DNA from: Roseomonas elaeocarpi
GTDB lineage: Bacteria > Pseudomonadota > Alphaproteobacteria > Acetobacterales > Acetobacteraceae
Direction of reading: 5' to 3'
Assembly: GCF_042433915.1 (NCBI RefSeq)
Contig: NZ_JBHLUN010000005.1
Location: 248,001 to 312,000, forward strand
DNA: 64,000 bases
The notes under the pieces were generated by a model, which ran no database searches, was not told the DNA's origin, and saw nothing but the letters and a program-made list of their open reading frames with translations. Positions 12,517-20,534 of this stretch are shown piece by piece. Made by a program: the position numbers and the translations under genes. Numbering within the stretch: position 1 is the first letter of the stretch; each line of letters starts with the position of its first letter.

Positions 12517-13263
12517 TCAACTACCCGTGAGGCGCCGGAACCCCTCGGTGACGCGCCGGATCAGCTCTGGCTCGCGGTTGCGCCAGTAGCGCGGGTCCCG
12601 CATCAGGCGGCGCAGGCCTTCCTCGTCGGCCGGTTCAGGCTGTTCCGCCTGCCGCGTCACCGCCGGTTCCTGCCGGCCCATCATGCCGTGCATGGCGTTG
12701 ACGCCCTCCGCCGTGGTGGAAAGTGCCGAGAACACCTCCGGGGGCAGGTTTGCCTTGCCCCAGGCCGCGATCTGCCGCGACAGCTGCGAGAAGCGCTCCT
12801 CGCCGCCGTGCTGGCTGCGCAGCTTCTCGAGCTGCCGGCTGGCCTCGAACTGCGACGCCGCCTCGGCGATGATGGGCACCAGGCGTTCCGCCGCGAGGTC
12901 GTAGACGAGCTGGACCTGATCAGGCGCGAAGTCGGCCTCGTGCAGCCGGGCGTTGATGTCTGGATCCGGACCGCAGAGCTCGTGCCGCGCCTCGACCTGG
13001 TATTCCTCGGCGCTCTGGGGAATGCCCATGGCGGTGCGGAAACGCTGCCGCTCCTCGGGCGAGGCATCCCGGCCGGGACGGGCGGTGCGTTGGGAAAGCT
13101 TCCGCTCCAGCTCGAGGTAGGACTTCAGCAGCGCATCCACGCGGACCTGACCGGTGGCGGCGTCGATGAACTTGGACGGTACCGAAAGGTCCTGCGCCCT
13201 CGCCTCGGGGGTGCCGGCCTCGGAGCCGTCCATCTGCGCCGCGTCCAGGAGACTGTCTGACAT
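12517..13263 (-). CDS. Podovirus-type capsid assembly scaffolding protein
   Basis: A 248-residue protein started at MSDSLLDA (ATG 13263); an ATG four codons upstream (13275) overlaps the portal stop and is possible. It is acidic and helical, with the family marks VPSKFIDAATGQVRVDALLKSYLELERKL near residues 28-56, an MGIPxSAEEYQV segment near 80, a long Gln/Glu-rich helical middle, and the C-terminal DPRYWRNREPELIRRVTEGFRRL. Such scaffolds guide capsid assembly and then leave the shell. It follows the portal gene in the standard podovirus order. Confidence 0.82.
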   Translation of the reverse strand: MSDSLLDAAQMDGSEAGTPEARAQDLSVPSKFIDAATGQVRVDALLKSYLELERKLSQRTARPGRDASPEERQRFRTAMGIPQSAEEYQVEARHELCGPDPDINARLHEADFAPDQVQLVYDLAAERLVPIIAEAASQFEASRQLEKLRSQHGGEERFSQLSRQIAAWGKANLPPEVFSALSTTAEGVNAMHGMMGRQEPAVTRQAEQPEPADEEGLRRLMRDPRYWRNREPELIRRVTEGFRRLTGS

Positions 13264-13271
13264 GAGCCCTC

Positions 13272-14681
13272 TCATTCCTCGGTTGCGATCGGCACCAGCA
13301 CGTCGCTGGGCGCGGAAAGTGCCTGGGCCAGGTGTCGCGTCGCCGCGGCAAGGTCGACCTGCCGTGCGGCATCCTGCCCCAGCGCGGCCACGGCCTGCAG
13401 GAACAGCATCATGTTCGCCGCATCCGCCCGGCCCTGCGCCCGCGCCAGAGGCGACTGGTAGGACAGCCTCGCCTCGTGCCCGTCGAGCAGCAGCGGCGGA
13501 ACCTCGCCGCGCCGGCGCAGGATCGACAGGCAGCGGGCCACCAGCGGCGTCAGCAGCTCCGCCTGGAGGCGACCGTAGGTCGCGCCCAGGATGCGGGCCG
13601 TCTGCGCCGAGCGCTCCAGCACCTCGGTCGCGGTCATCGACGTGGCGTTCAGCGCCTGCAGGCGGTCGGCCAGCAGGGCGGTGCGGATGCGGGCCCGCAT
13701 GTCCGACAACACCAGCTGCGACACGTCGAAGTTGCCCGGTGCCGCGAGTGGTGTCAGCCCGGAGGAGCCGGGCGCCTTGGGGATGATTGCGCCCGGCACC
13801 AGCCGCACCGTGGCCGGGTTCAGCACGCCGTCGTCGTCGGCCTGCCAGATCCCCGTCGCGGCGATCGAGGCGTTCTTCAGGACCAGCTCCACCACCTTGT
13901 TGGCGGTGCGGATGTCGGGCAGTGCCTTCATCACGGGGCTGCGCCCGTACACCTCGCCGGAAGCCTTCATCCAGCGAAAGGCGATAAAGGGGCTGCGGGC
14001 GAAGTGGCCCGAGGTCAGCAGCTCCGCCTGCCCGTCGTGGTCCAGCACTGCCGCGAGGCGGTAGCCTCCCTCGTCTGGCCAGACCGCCTCCACGACGCGC
14101 AGCTTGGTATCGACCGTGCGGAGCGCGGCCGGCAGCGACACCGTGGGCCAGCGCTCGGTGATGGCGGCCGGCGTCAGCATCGCGCTCCGATACACCGTGT
14201 CCAGCCGGCCGGAGGCGCCTTCCTCGAGGACGCATTCACGCAAGGGGATCGCCTGGATGCGCAGCGCCGAGGCCTCCCCGGGCGCCGCTTCCTCCACCAG
14301 CAGAACCGCGGTCCCGGCAACCACAAGGTCGAGGAAGGCCTGGTGCATCTCCATCGCGAAGGAGGAGCGATCGAGGTGGCTCTGCAGGGTTTCCGCCGCT
14401 TGCTCCAGCGCCGTCGCGGCGGCGAGGCGATCGGCGCCCTCCTCGATGGTGCGACCGGGTGTCAGGCCGAACCAGCGCGACCAGGGTGGGGTCAGTTCCG
14501 CCAGCAGCGAGGCCGCGAGCTGTTCCGCCGCGTCGGAGGCGGTGGCATCGAACATGTTGCCGCCGCCCGAGCCCGGCGAGGCCGCCAGCACGTGGTCGTA
14601 GCAGTCCTGCCACACCGTTTCCCAGGGACGACGGCGATCCAGCGCCGCGCCGAAGCGCTCCAGGATGATGTCGGGAGTCAT
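13272..14681 (-). CDS. Podovirus-type portal (head-tail connector) protein
   Basis: A 469-residue protein of the bacterial head-to-tail connecting protein family (T7 gp8-like). The recognisable motifs are RRPWETVWQDCYDHVLA near residue 18, a DAAEQLAASLLAELTPPWSRWF segment, SPFIAFRWMKASGEVYGRSPVMKALPDIRTANKVVEL in the middle (GRSP..AL.D...L), and the C-terminal wing. It forms the dodecameric ring through which DNA is packaged. It is shorter than many relatives (about 500-560 residues). No large terminase gene precedes it in the window, which is unusual. Confidence 0.85.
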   Translation of the reverse strand: MTPDIILERFGAALDRRRPWETVWQDCYDHVLAASPGSGGGNMFDATASDAAEQLAASLLAELTPPWSRWFGLTPGRTIEEGADRLAAATALEQAAETLQSHLDRSSFAMEMHQAFLDLVVAGTAVLLVEEAAPGEASALRIQAIPLRECVLEEGASGRLDTVYRSAMLTPAAITERWPTVSLPAALRTVDTKLRVVEAVWPDEGGYRLAAVLDHDGQAELLTSGHFARSPFIAFRWMKASGEVYGRSPVMKALPDIRTANKVVELVLKNASIAATGIWQADDDGVLNPATVRLVPGAIIPKAPGSSGLTPLAAPGNFDVSQLVLSDMRARIRTALLADRLQALNATSMTATEVLERSAQTARILGATYGRLQAELLTPLVARCLSILRRRGEVPPLLLDGHEARLSYQSPLARAQGRADAANMMLFLQAVAALGQDAARQVDLAAATRHLAQALSAPSDVLVPIATEE

Positions 14682-14685
14682 CGGC

Positions 14686-14922
14686 TCACTCCCCCAGCAG
14701 CGTCTTGCGGGCGGTCTGCGGCAAGTTCGCCAGCGGGGTCAGCACACCGCGATCCGAGGTGGCGATGGTGCCGGCAAGGCCCCGCAGCCGACGCGCGGCC
14801 GTGTCTTCCCGCGCGGCCGTCGCGGCCTCGTCGGCCACGGCCGCGCTCTCGGCCGCAGGGGCTGTCGTGACGGTCGGTGTGGCAATCACCACGGGTTTCG
14901 GAGCGCTGAACAGGCTACCCAT
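14686..14922 (-). CDS. Small phage protein upstream of portal
   Basis: A 78-residue protein started at MGSLFSAPKP (ATG 14922). The pattern is a short hydrophobic/Pro start, an Ala/Thr-rich linker, and a C-terminal motif RGLAGTIATSDRGVLTPLANLPQTARKTLLGE. It is, as I recall, typical of small proteins found directly upstream of podovirus portal genes, with the RGxLT..KTLLG end conserved. It is probably a virion or head-completion protein. Four bases separate it from the portal gene. Confidence 0.65.
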   Translation of the reverse strand: MGSLFSAPKPVVIATPTVTTAPAAESAAVADEAATAAREDTAARRLRGLAGTIATSDRGVLTPLANLPQTARKTLLGE

Positions 14923-14952
14923 GCTCTGATGCTCTCCTGCAAAGAAGAAACA

Positions 14953-15014
14953 CCCCGCCACAACGAGAAAGGCTCGCTTCGAAACCTCGAAGCGAGCCTT
15001 GCAGGACGGCGGGG
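14953..15014 (-). terminator. Nested double hairpin, probable terminator/leader structure
   Basis: A perfect 14-bp stem (14969-14982 with 14987-15000, loop AACC) lies inside an outer 7-bp stem CCCCGCC/GGCGGGG (14953-14959 with 15008-15014). On the minus strand it is followed by TGTTTCTTCTTT, a loose T-rich tract. It separates the two upstream unknown genes from the portal operon, so it probably ends or attenuates transcription entering that operon. Confidence 0.65.
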
Positions 15015-15075
15015 AAGGACGTGGGCGCAACTCGCCCGTTGATGAAGTGGTTTTAGACAGGTCCGCAGTACGAAG

Positions 15076-15564
15076 TCAAGAAGTTTTTCCTAGGTCCTGA
15101 AACTTTCTGTTAAGAGCACGATGCAAACCGTAGGGCGTCAGCGCAAATGGGGCATTTGGTCCTAGTGTGCTGCGGCAAAGCGCGACGCAGGAGAGGATCC
15201 CGAAGGGTGGCAGGCCGGGACGGGGACGCCCCAAAGGCAACGGTCCGCACACGACCAGACCCGAGCGTTGCCAGAAGCCGGGCATGTCGAAGCTGGCCGG
15301 GAGGTCGAGCCGGGTCACCAAGAGCCGACCCGAAAGAGGGTCTAGGATGGTCCATCCCTCGGCGTCGCGCAGTGCGGCGAAGCAGTGTCGGAAGCCCGGC
15401 TTCAACAACCGGAGCCAGAACTGATCGGCCGCGCCGCCGAACACGATCCAGGCCTGCTGCTGCTCCTCGAGACCACGCCTGCGGTGCGCCGGACGAGTCG
15501 CCGAAGGCTCCGGGATTTCTCCCGGAGCTGCTGGCGGTGTGCTGCGCGCGGAAAGGCCGCTCAA
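15076..15564 (-). CDS. Conserved-looking phage-element protein of unknown function
   Basis: A 162-residue protein, TTG start overlapping the preceding stop (TTGA). It has an RRGLEEQQQAW helix, then FWLRLLKPGFRHCFAALRDAEGWTILDPLSG, and later SCVALCRSTLGPNAPFALTPYGLHRAL. The spaced His-Cys, Asp and Cys residues and aromatic strands suggest a small enzyme-like fold, but I do not recognise it. I recall similar proteins beside podovirus-type clusters in Acetobacteraceae. The gene ends 60 bases before the double hairpin. Confidence 0.6.
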   Translation of the reverse strand: MSGLSARSTPPAAPGEIPEPSATRPAHRRRGLEEQQQAWIVFGGAADQFWLRLLKPGFRHCFAALRDAEGWTILDPLSGRLLVTRLDLPASFDMPGFWQRSGLVVCGPLPLGRPRPGLPPFGILSCVALCRSTLGPNAPFALTPYGLHRALNRKFQDLGKTS

Positions 15565-16004
15565 CGCCGTCCGGCCGGATCTAACTGCACCACGTTGCTG
15601 TCCCCGACCACCAGGCTGCCCTGGTTACCCGCCACGATACCCTTCACCCGCAGGGACCATTCGAGGCGGTCGAGCGCTTCACGCCACAGCCGGTGATCGT
15701 GCCGGTCACGCGGGTGGGTCGCGCTCGGCGCCTCGCCGCGCTCTCCCCAGATGCGCAGGATACGGGCGTGGGTCAGGTCGACCCGGCGCTGCCGGTACAA
15801 GCGGTCGAGGCACTTCACGACATCATCCGGCTCGCAGGGCCGAACCACGCTTCCGCGGCCGGCGACGATTCGGGCTCCGTCGCGTCGCGCAACAAGGGCG
15901 GCCATGGTCCAGAGCCAAGCCTCCTCGGCGCTGTGAAAAGGTTCCGCCTTGGTGATGCTTGCATAGGCAGAATGCGACGTGGCGCGGTGAGCGGCGGTGG
16001 TCAT
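15561..16004 (-). CDS. Conserved-looking SOS-linked protein of unknown function
   Basis: A 147-residue protein started at ATG 16004. Key segments are SAEEAWLWTMAALVARRDGA, CEPDDVVKCLDRLYRQRRVDLTHARILRIWGERG and RLWREALDRLEWSLRVKGIV. It looks helical and basic. The gene is the first of the leftward set, and a LexA box lies 27 bases upstream of the start. The position suggests an early, damage-induced role for the podovirus-like element; the biochemical function is unknown. Confidence 0.6.
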   Translation of the reverse strand: MTTAAHRATSHSAYASITKAEPFHSAEEAWLWTMAALVARRDGARIVAGRGSVVRPCEPDDVVKCLDRLYRQRRVDLTHARILRIWGERGEAPSATHPRDRHDHRLWREALDRLEWSLRVKGIVAGNQGSLVVGDSNVVQLDPAGRR

Positions 16005-16030
16005 CGGGGGGCTGTCCTCGCCTCAGGGTT

Positions 16031-16045
16031 GAACATAATGGGAAC
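16031..16045. promoter_or_regulatory. LexA (SOS) box GAAC-N7-GAAC
   Basis: The bases GAACATAATGGGAAC match the alphaproteobacterial LexA direct repeat exactly. The box lies between divergent genes: 27 bases before the start at 16004 and 86 bases before the S24 gene at 16131. It agrees with the box at 4419 at most positions (GAACATAA..G.GAAC). Confidence 0.75.
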
Positions 16046-16130
16046 ATTGCTTGAAAGCCGTCGGTCGTCAATCAGCGGTTAAGATAAACTTCCTATTGCC
16101 TCCAGAATCTCCACCTAGGATAAGAGGCCC

Positions 16131-16775
16131 ATGGAGCACAACGATATTTGGCGCGCGATCGACGCGCTGGCCGCCGAGAACGGGCTCTCCGCTTCCGGTT
16201 TGGCGCGCAAGGCCGGTCTCGACCCGACCGCCTTCAACCCTTCCAAGCGCACAGGCCCTGATGGGCGGGCTCGTTGGCCCTCCACGGAAAGCCTGGCCAA
16301 AATCCTGGAGGCGACAAACAGTGGAATCGACACCTTCGCAGGACTGGTCACCGGGGTGCCCACGAACTTCCGCGGAGTCGTGCGGCCAGCACGTCGCATC
16401 CCGTTGATCGGGCTCGCCCAGGCTGGCAGTGCCGGCTACTTCGACGATGGCGGCTACCCTGTCGGCGCCGGCTGGGATGAGATCAGCGTGCCGGAGGTTT
16501 CGGACCCGAACGCCTACGCGCTGGAGATTTCCGGCGAATCGATGGAACCGGTGTTTCGTGACGGCGACACAATCATCGTGTCACCGGCCGCCCCCATTCG
16601 GCGTGGGGACCGGGTGGTGGTCCGCACCCGCGGCGGAGAGGTGATGGCGAAGGAGCTGCTTCGGCAATCAGCCCGCAAGATCGAGTTGGCGAGCCTCAAC
16701 CCTGCGCACCCCAACTACAGTTTCGATCTCGCCGACATCACCTGGATGCACAGGATCATCTGGGCCAGCCAGTAG
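16131..16775 (+). CDS. HTH-S24 transcriptional regulator (LexA/C1-like)
   Basis: A 214-residue protein. Residues 5-60 are an HTH (DIWRAIDALAAENGLSASGLARKAGLDPTAFN), and 90-214 an S24 peptidase with Ala-Gly in LAQAGSAG as the likely cleavage site, the nucleophile in SGESMEPVFRDGD and Lys in VMAKELL. It is divergent from the unknown gene at 16004, with a LexA box between. It is probably the repressor of the podovirus-like element, released by self-cleavage in the SOS response; a host regulator is the alternative. It ends five bases from the stop of the convergent MprF-like gene. Confidence 0.85.
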   Translation: MEHNDIWRAIDALAAENGLSASGLARKAGLDPTAFNPSKRTGPDGRARWPSTESLAKILEATNSGIDTFAGLVTGVPTNFRGVVRPARRIPLIGLAQAGSAGYFDDGGYPVGAGWDEISVPEVSDPNAYALEISGESMEPVFRDGDTIIVSPAAPIRRGDRVVVRTRGGEVMAKELLRQSARKIELASLNPAHPNYSFDLADITWMHRIIWASQ

Positions 16776-16779
16776 GCGC

Positions 16780-18732
16780 TCAGCCCGGCTGCCCACCCTG
16801 TACGAGCGCGATGATCCGCTGTGGGTCGCGTTCGGTGCGGCAGGCGAGGGCCCGGCCCCCGGGCAGGGGGATGACGGTGAGGCCAGCGTCCTCATAGGTG
16901 CGCTGCAGACCCTTGCCGATATCGGCGAAGGCCGGCTCCACCCCGGCCGCGTCGCAAAGGTCCTTGAAGCGCCATACCAGGGCAGCGCGCGCGTGGCTCT
17001 CCCCTTCCGGATCGCCCTGGCCGAGCCAAACATCCTCGTATCGCCGGAAGGCCAGACCTGCCTTGCCATCCTCCGAGAAGACGGCCCCCAGGTTGCTGCC
17101 CGCGGCCGAGGCGGCATGACGGGCGCCCAGCCGGATCAGGCGGGACCGTGCGGCCTCGTCATAGGGACTGGCGGTCGTCCGCGCCGGGCGTAGCAGGCGC
17201 AGCGCTGCCAGCAGGAGCAGCGTGACGGTGGCCACGATGGCGAATCGGAGGGAGGTCGGAGCATGGCCTGAAAGCACGACCTGCCACCACGATGCAGTGG
17301 AAACCCTGCCTTCATGCGCCAGGGCTGCCAGGGCGAGGCAGCAGAGTACGCCGGCCGCGATGGAGAAGACGCGGCTTCCCTTGAGCGGCTCGGAGGTAAG
17401 CCGGGCATGGCGGTAGAAAGACCGCCGCATGATCGCGAGCAGCACCAGGATCGCGGCCAGGGCCACGATCACCAGCCAGGGATCTCCGCGCAGGAACAGG
17501 ATGCCCGCGCTAACAGCGAGCAGCAGCAGCCCGGAATACCAGGCGAGGGTCAGCCGGCGCAGCAGCCCCCAGGCCACGACCAGGAGCAGCGAGCCCACCA
17601 CGGAAGCAGCGAACTGGTTACCGAGGCTGGCCCAGCGTCCGAGCGAGGCAATCCCCTCCCGCCCGGTCGGGAGAGAGCCGATGAACAGCAAAACGAGACC
17701 GGCCAGCGCCGTCAGGGCCGCGATCACCGGCGCTTCGAGCGTGTCGGCGACCCGTGCTTCCGTCTGCAGGCGGCGCATGACCGGACGCCGCTGACCGAGC
17801 TCGAAGCCGACAAAGAGGGCGGCGGCCAGGAAGAGGGGAATGATGTAGTAGAACAGCCGGAACAGGAACAACGCCCCGACCGCTTGGGGAAGCGGCACGT
17901 AGGATGCCAGGCTCGTCAGGATGAAGCTGTCGAACACGCCGAGGCCGCCCGGTACGTTCGAGGCAAGGCCGGCGGTGTAGCCGGCCACGTAGATGCCAAG
18001 AAAGGCGAGGAAGGTGAGGGGCGGTGCACCCGGCTGCCCTTCCGGCAGCAGGACGTAGAAGATCATCGCTGTCACGGCCACGTCGACGCTCGCCAGCAGC
18101 ACCTGCGCCACCGCGAGCCGCAGTCCCGGCAGGTCTACCTTGTGCCCGAACAGGTTGAGGTGCGGGACGAGGCGGGCCAGCACGATGTAGGTCCCGACCA
18201 CCGCCCACATCACCAAGGCCACGATATGCGCGGCCCAGTTCGGGATCAGCTTGTCGGGGCCGACCCAGCCGAGGACCTCGGGGTTCGTCATCAGCACGAT
18301 GCCGCCCAGGGCGAAGCCGCCCAGTCCGAAGGTCAGGCTGGTGAAGGCGATGACCTTCGCGATCTCCTGCGGCGTCAGCCCCCAGGCCGCGTAGAAGCGG
18401 TAACGGACGGCCGCACCGGATACGGCCGCGAAGCCGATGTTGTGCGCCAGTGTATAGGCGCAGAAGGAGGCCAGGGCGGTCCGCGAGTAGGAAATGGGCT
18501 TCCCGGCATACACACTGCCCAGGCGGTCGTAGATGGTGAGCACCGCGTAGGCGAGGAGGGTCCATCCCGCCGCCATCCAGATTGTGTGGGATGGCGTTGC
18601 CTGGAGCGAGGTCAGAACATCGGAAAGCTTCAGGTCCCTCAACTCGCGCTGCACGACGTAGAGCGCGCCGACGAGCAGCAGCAGGCCGAAGGCTGTCGGC
18701 CCATGCTTGCGAAGAGCCGGAGGGATGGTCAC
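16780..18732 (-). CDS. MprF-like flippase with shortened synthase domain
   Basis: A 650-residue membrane protein. The first 530 residues hold about 14 hydrophobic segments of the UPF0104/MprF flippase type, with ASNVPGGLGVFDSFIL as the hallmark. From about residue 540 the C-terminus begins like an MprF lysyl-phosphatidylglycerol synthase domain (GSNLGAVFSEDGKAGLAFRRY, GQGDPEGESHARAALVWRFKDL). It stops after about 110 residues instead of about 300, with an unrelated-looking last 30 residues. Full MprF proteins are about 850 residues. It overlaps lysS by four bases, so both are made together. Lipid flipping seems possible; lysyl transfer is doubtful. Confidence 0.78.
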   Translation of the reverse strand: MTIPPALRKHGPTAFGLLLLVGALYVVQRELRDLKLSDVLTSLQATPSHTIWMAAGWTLLAYAVLTIYDRLGSVYAGKPISYSRTALASFCAYTLAHNIGFAAVSGAAVRYRFYAAWGLTPQEIAKVIAFTSLTFGLGGFALGGIVLMTNPEVLGWVGPDKLIPNWAAHIVALVMWAVVGTYIVLARLVPHLNLFGHKVDLPGLRLAVAQVLLASVDVAVTAMIFYVLLPEGQPGAPPLTFLAFLGIYVAGYTAGLASNVPGGLGVFDSFILTSLASYVPLPQAVGALFLFRLFYYIIPLFLAAALFVGFELGQRRPVMRRLQTEARVADTLEAPVIAALTALAGLVLLFIGSLPTGREGIASLGRWASLGNQFAASVVGSLLLVVAWGLLRRLTLAWYSGLLLLAVSAGILFLRGDPWLVIVALAAILVLLAIMRRSFYRHARLTSEPLKGSRVFSIAAGVLCCLALAALAHEGRVSTASWWQVVLSGHAPTSLRFAIVATVTLLLLAALRLLRPARTTASPYDEAARSRLIRLGARHAASAAGSNLGAVFSEDGKAGLAFRRYEDVWLGQGDPEGESHARAALVWRFKDLCDAAGVEPAFADIGKGLQRTYEDAGLTVIPLPGGRALACRTERDPQRIIALVQGGQPG

Positions 18733-20354
18733 GAGGGCACCTGTTCCCGCTGCAGCGAATGCTCGATCAGACTGATCGTTTCATCAATGCCGTACAGGGC
18801 CACGAAGCCACCGAAGCGCGGTCCCTTCTGCTGCCCCAGGAGCACTTGGTACAGCGCCTCGAACCAGCTGATCGACACGCCGGGGCGCCCGTCCTTGCCC
18901 GGCTGCAGAAAGGGTTCACGCCGCCCTGCGTCGTAGACGAGATCCTGGATCGCCGCGGCACGCTCGGCCTGCGGCAGGGCTTCGAGCGCGGCCTTGTCGC
19001 GGCGCAGCAGGTCTGCCAGCACGGTCATGGCCTCGCGCTCCCCGGCGCTGGCGGCACGGTACTGCTTCGCCGGCTTCACGAAGTCCTGGTAGTAGGCCAG
19101 GGCGTGCTCCAGCAGGCGCGCCAGCATCGGCTCGCTCTCCGGCGAGGCGCTCGGAAGGTACCGGCGGACGTAGCCCCAGAGCATTTCCGTGCTCTCGGCA
19201 TTCGCCACCACGGCCAGGTTCAGCAGCATCGAAAAGGGGATCGGGCTGCCGGCGCCGTTGGGCAGGTGGCCCGCATGGATGTGCCAGGCCGGATTCGCGG
19301 CGTCGCCCGAGGCACCGAACTTCTCCACCTGCGACAGGTACTCGTCGGTGGCGCGGGGGATCACGTCGAAGTGGAGCCGCTTGGCGCTGCGCGGCGAGTT
19401 GTACATGAACAGCGACAGCGACTCCGGTGGCCCGTAGCGCAGCCATTCCTCGATGGTCAGGCCGTTGCCCTTCGACTTGCTGATCTTCTGGCCCTGCGCA
19501 TCGAGAAATAGCTCGTAGGTGAAGCTGATCGGCGCCTCCGCCCCCAGAATCCGACAGATCTGGCTGGACAGCTTGACGCTGTCGATCAGGTCCTTGCCCG
19601 ACATCTCGTAGTCCACGCCGAGGGCGTACCAGCGAAGCGCCCAGTCGGCCTTCCACTGGGCCTTGCAGTGGCCGCCGGTGACCGGCGTCTCGAACCGCTC
19701 GCCCGTGTCCGGATCGCGCCAGACCAGGGTTCCGTCGGCGGGGCGGACCTCCTCCATGGGCACCTGCATCACCAACCCGGTGCGCGGATGGACGGGGAGG
19801 AAGGGCGAATAGGTCGCGCGGCGCTCCGGCCCCAGGGTCGGAAGGATGACCCGCAGCACCTCCTCATGCGCCTCCGCCATCCGGATCAGGGCAGCATCGA
19901 AGCGGCCGCTGCGGTAGTATTCGGTGGAGGAGGCGAACTCGTAGTCGAAGCCGAAGGCGTCGAGGAAGCTCCGCAGGCGCGCGTTGTTGTGCGCCCCGAA
20001 GCTGTCATGCGTCCCGAAGGGGTCCGGTACCTGGGTCAGCGGGCGTCCGATGAAGCCGCGCAGCAGCTCCGCCTGGGGCACGTTGTCCGGCACCTTGCGC
20101 AGCGCGTCCATGTCGTCGCTGAAGGCCAGCAGGCGGGAGGGCTGGCCGGTCATGGCCTCGAAGGCCCGGCGCACCCAGGTGGTGCGCGCCACCTCGCCGA
20201 AAGTGCCGATATGAGGCAGGCCCGACGGCCCGTAGCCCGTCTCGAACAGCGCGGTGCCCTTGCCGGCCGCGGCGAGGCGGTCAGCGACTTTCGCCGCTTC
20301 CTCGAAGGGCCAGGCGCGGGTCGTGCGAAGGGACGGGTTGGCGGACTGAGGCAT
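18729..20354 (-). CDS. lysS: Class I lysyl-tRNA synthetase
   Basis: A 541-residue enzyme that charges tRNA-Lys with lysine. It is of the archaeal/alphaproteobacterial class I type: the HIGH-like motif is PSGLPHIGTF near residue 45-52 and the KMSKS-like motif is KISKSKGNG near 290, in a Rossmann fold. The GHCKAQWKADW and YEMSGKDLIDS segments are also typical of the class. The C-terminal third is the helical anticodon-binding part. The ATG at 20354 is divergent from the helicase gene. The overlapping downstream MprF-like gene uses Lys-tRNA in its complete form, which gives the operon a logic. Confidence 0.93.
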   Translation of the reverse strand: MPQSANPSLRTTRAWPFEEAAKVADRLAAAGKGTALFETGYGPSGLPHIGTFGEVARTTWVRRAFEAMTGQPSRLLAFSDDMDALRKVPDNVPQAELLRGFIGRPLTQVPDPFGTHDSFGAHNNARLRSFLDAFGFDYEFASSTEYYRSGRFDAALIRMAEAHEEVLRVILPTLGPERRATYSPFLPVHPRTGLVMQVPMEEVRPADGTLVWRDPDTGERFETPVTGGHCKAQWKADWALRWYALGVDYEMSGKDLIDSVKLSSQICRILGAEAPISFTYELFLDAQGQKISKSKGNGLTIEEWLRYGPPESLSLFMYNSPRSAKRLHFDVIPRATDEYLSQVEKFGASGDAANPAWHIHAGHLPNGAGSPIPFSMLLNLAVVANAESTEMLWGYVRRYLPSASPESEPMLARLLEHALAYYQDFVKPAKQYRAASAGEREAMTVLADLLRRDKAALEALPQAERAAAIQDLVYDAGRREPFLQPGKDGRPGVSISWFEALYQVLLGQQKGPRFGGFVALYGIDETISLIEHSLQREQVPS

Positions 20355-20534
20355 GGTGGGAAGCTGGCTACCGGGGAAGCCCTGCGAGCGGAAGGGGGCG
20401 AGTTGGACCGGCAGCCATCCTGCGCGCAGATTTTCGGACCCGCCACGTGGGCCAGGTTGCGTTCGGAGGTATTTCCCTACGGAACGAATGTGGTACGGCG
20501 AGACGGGAGGCGGCGACTTCGCTATGACCCGGCC

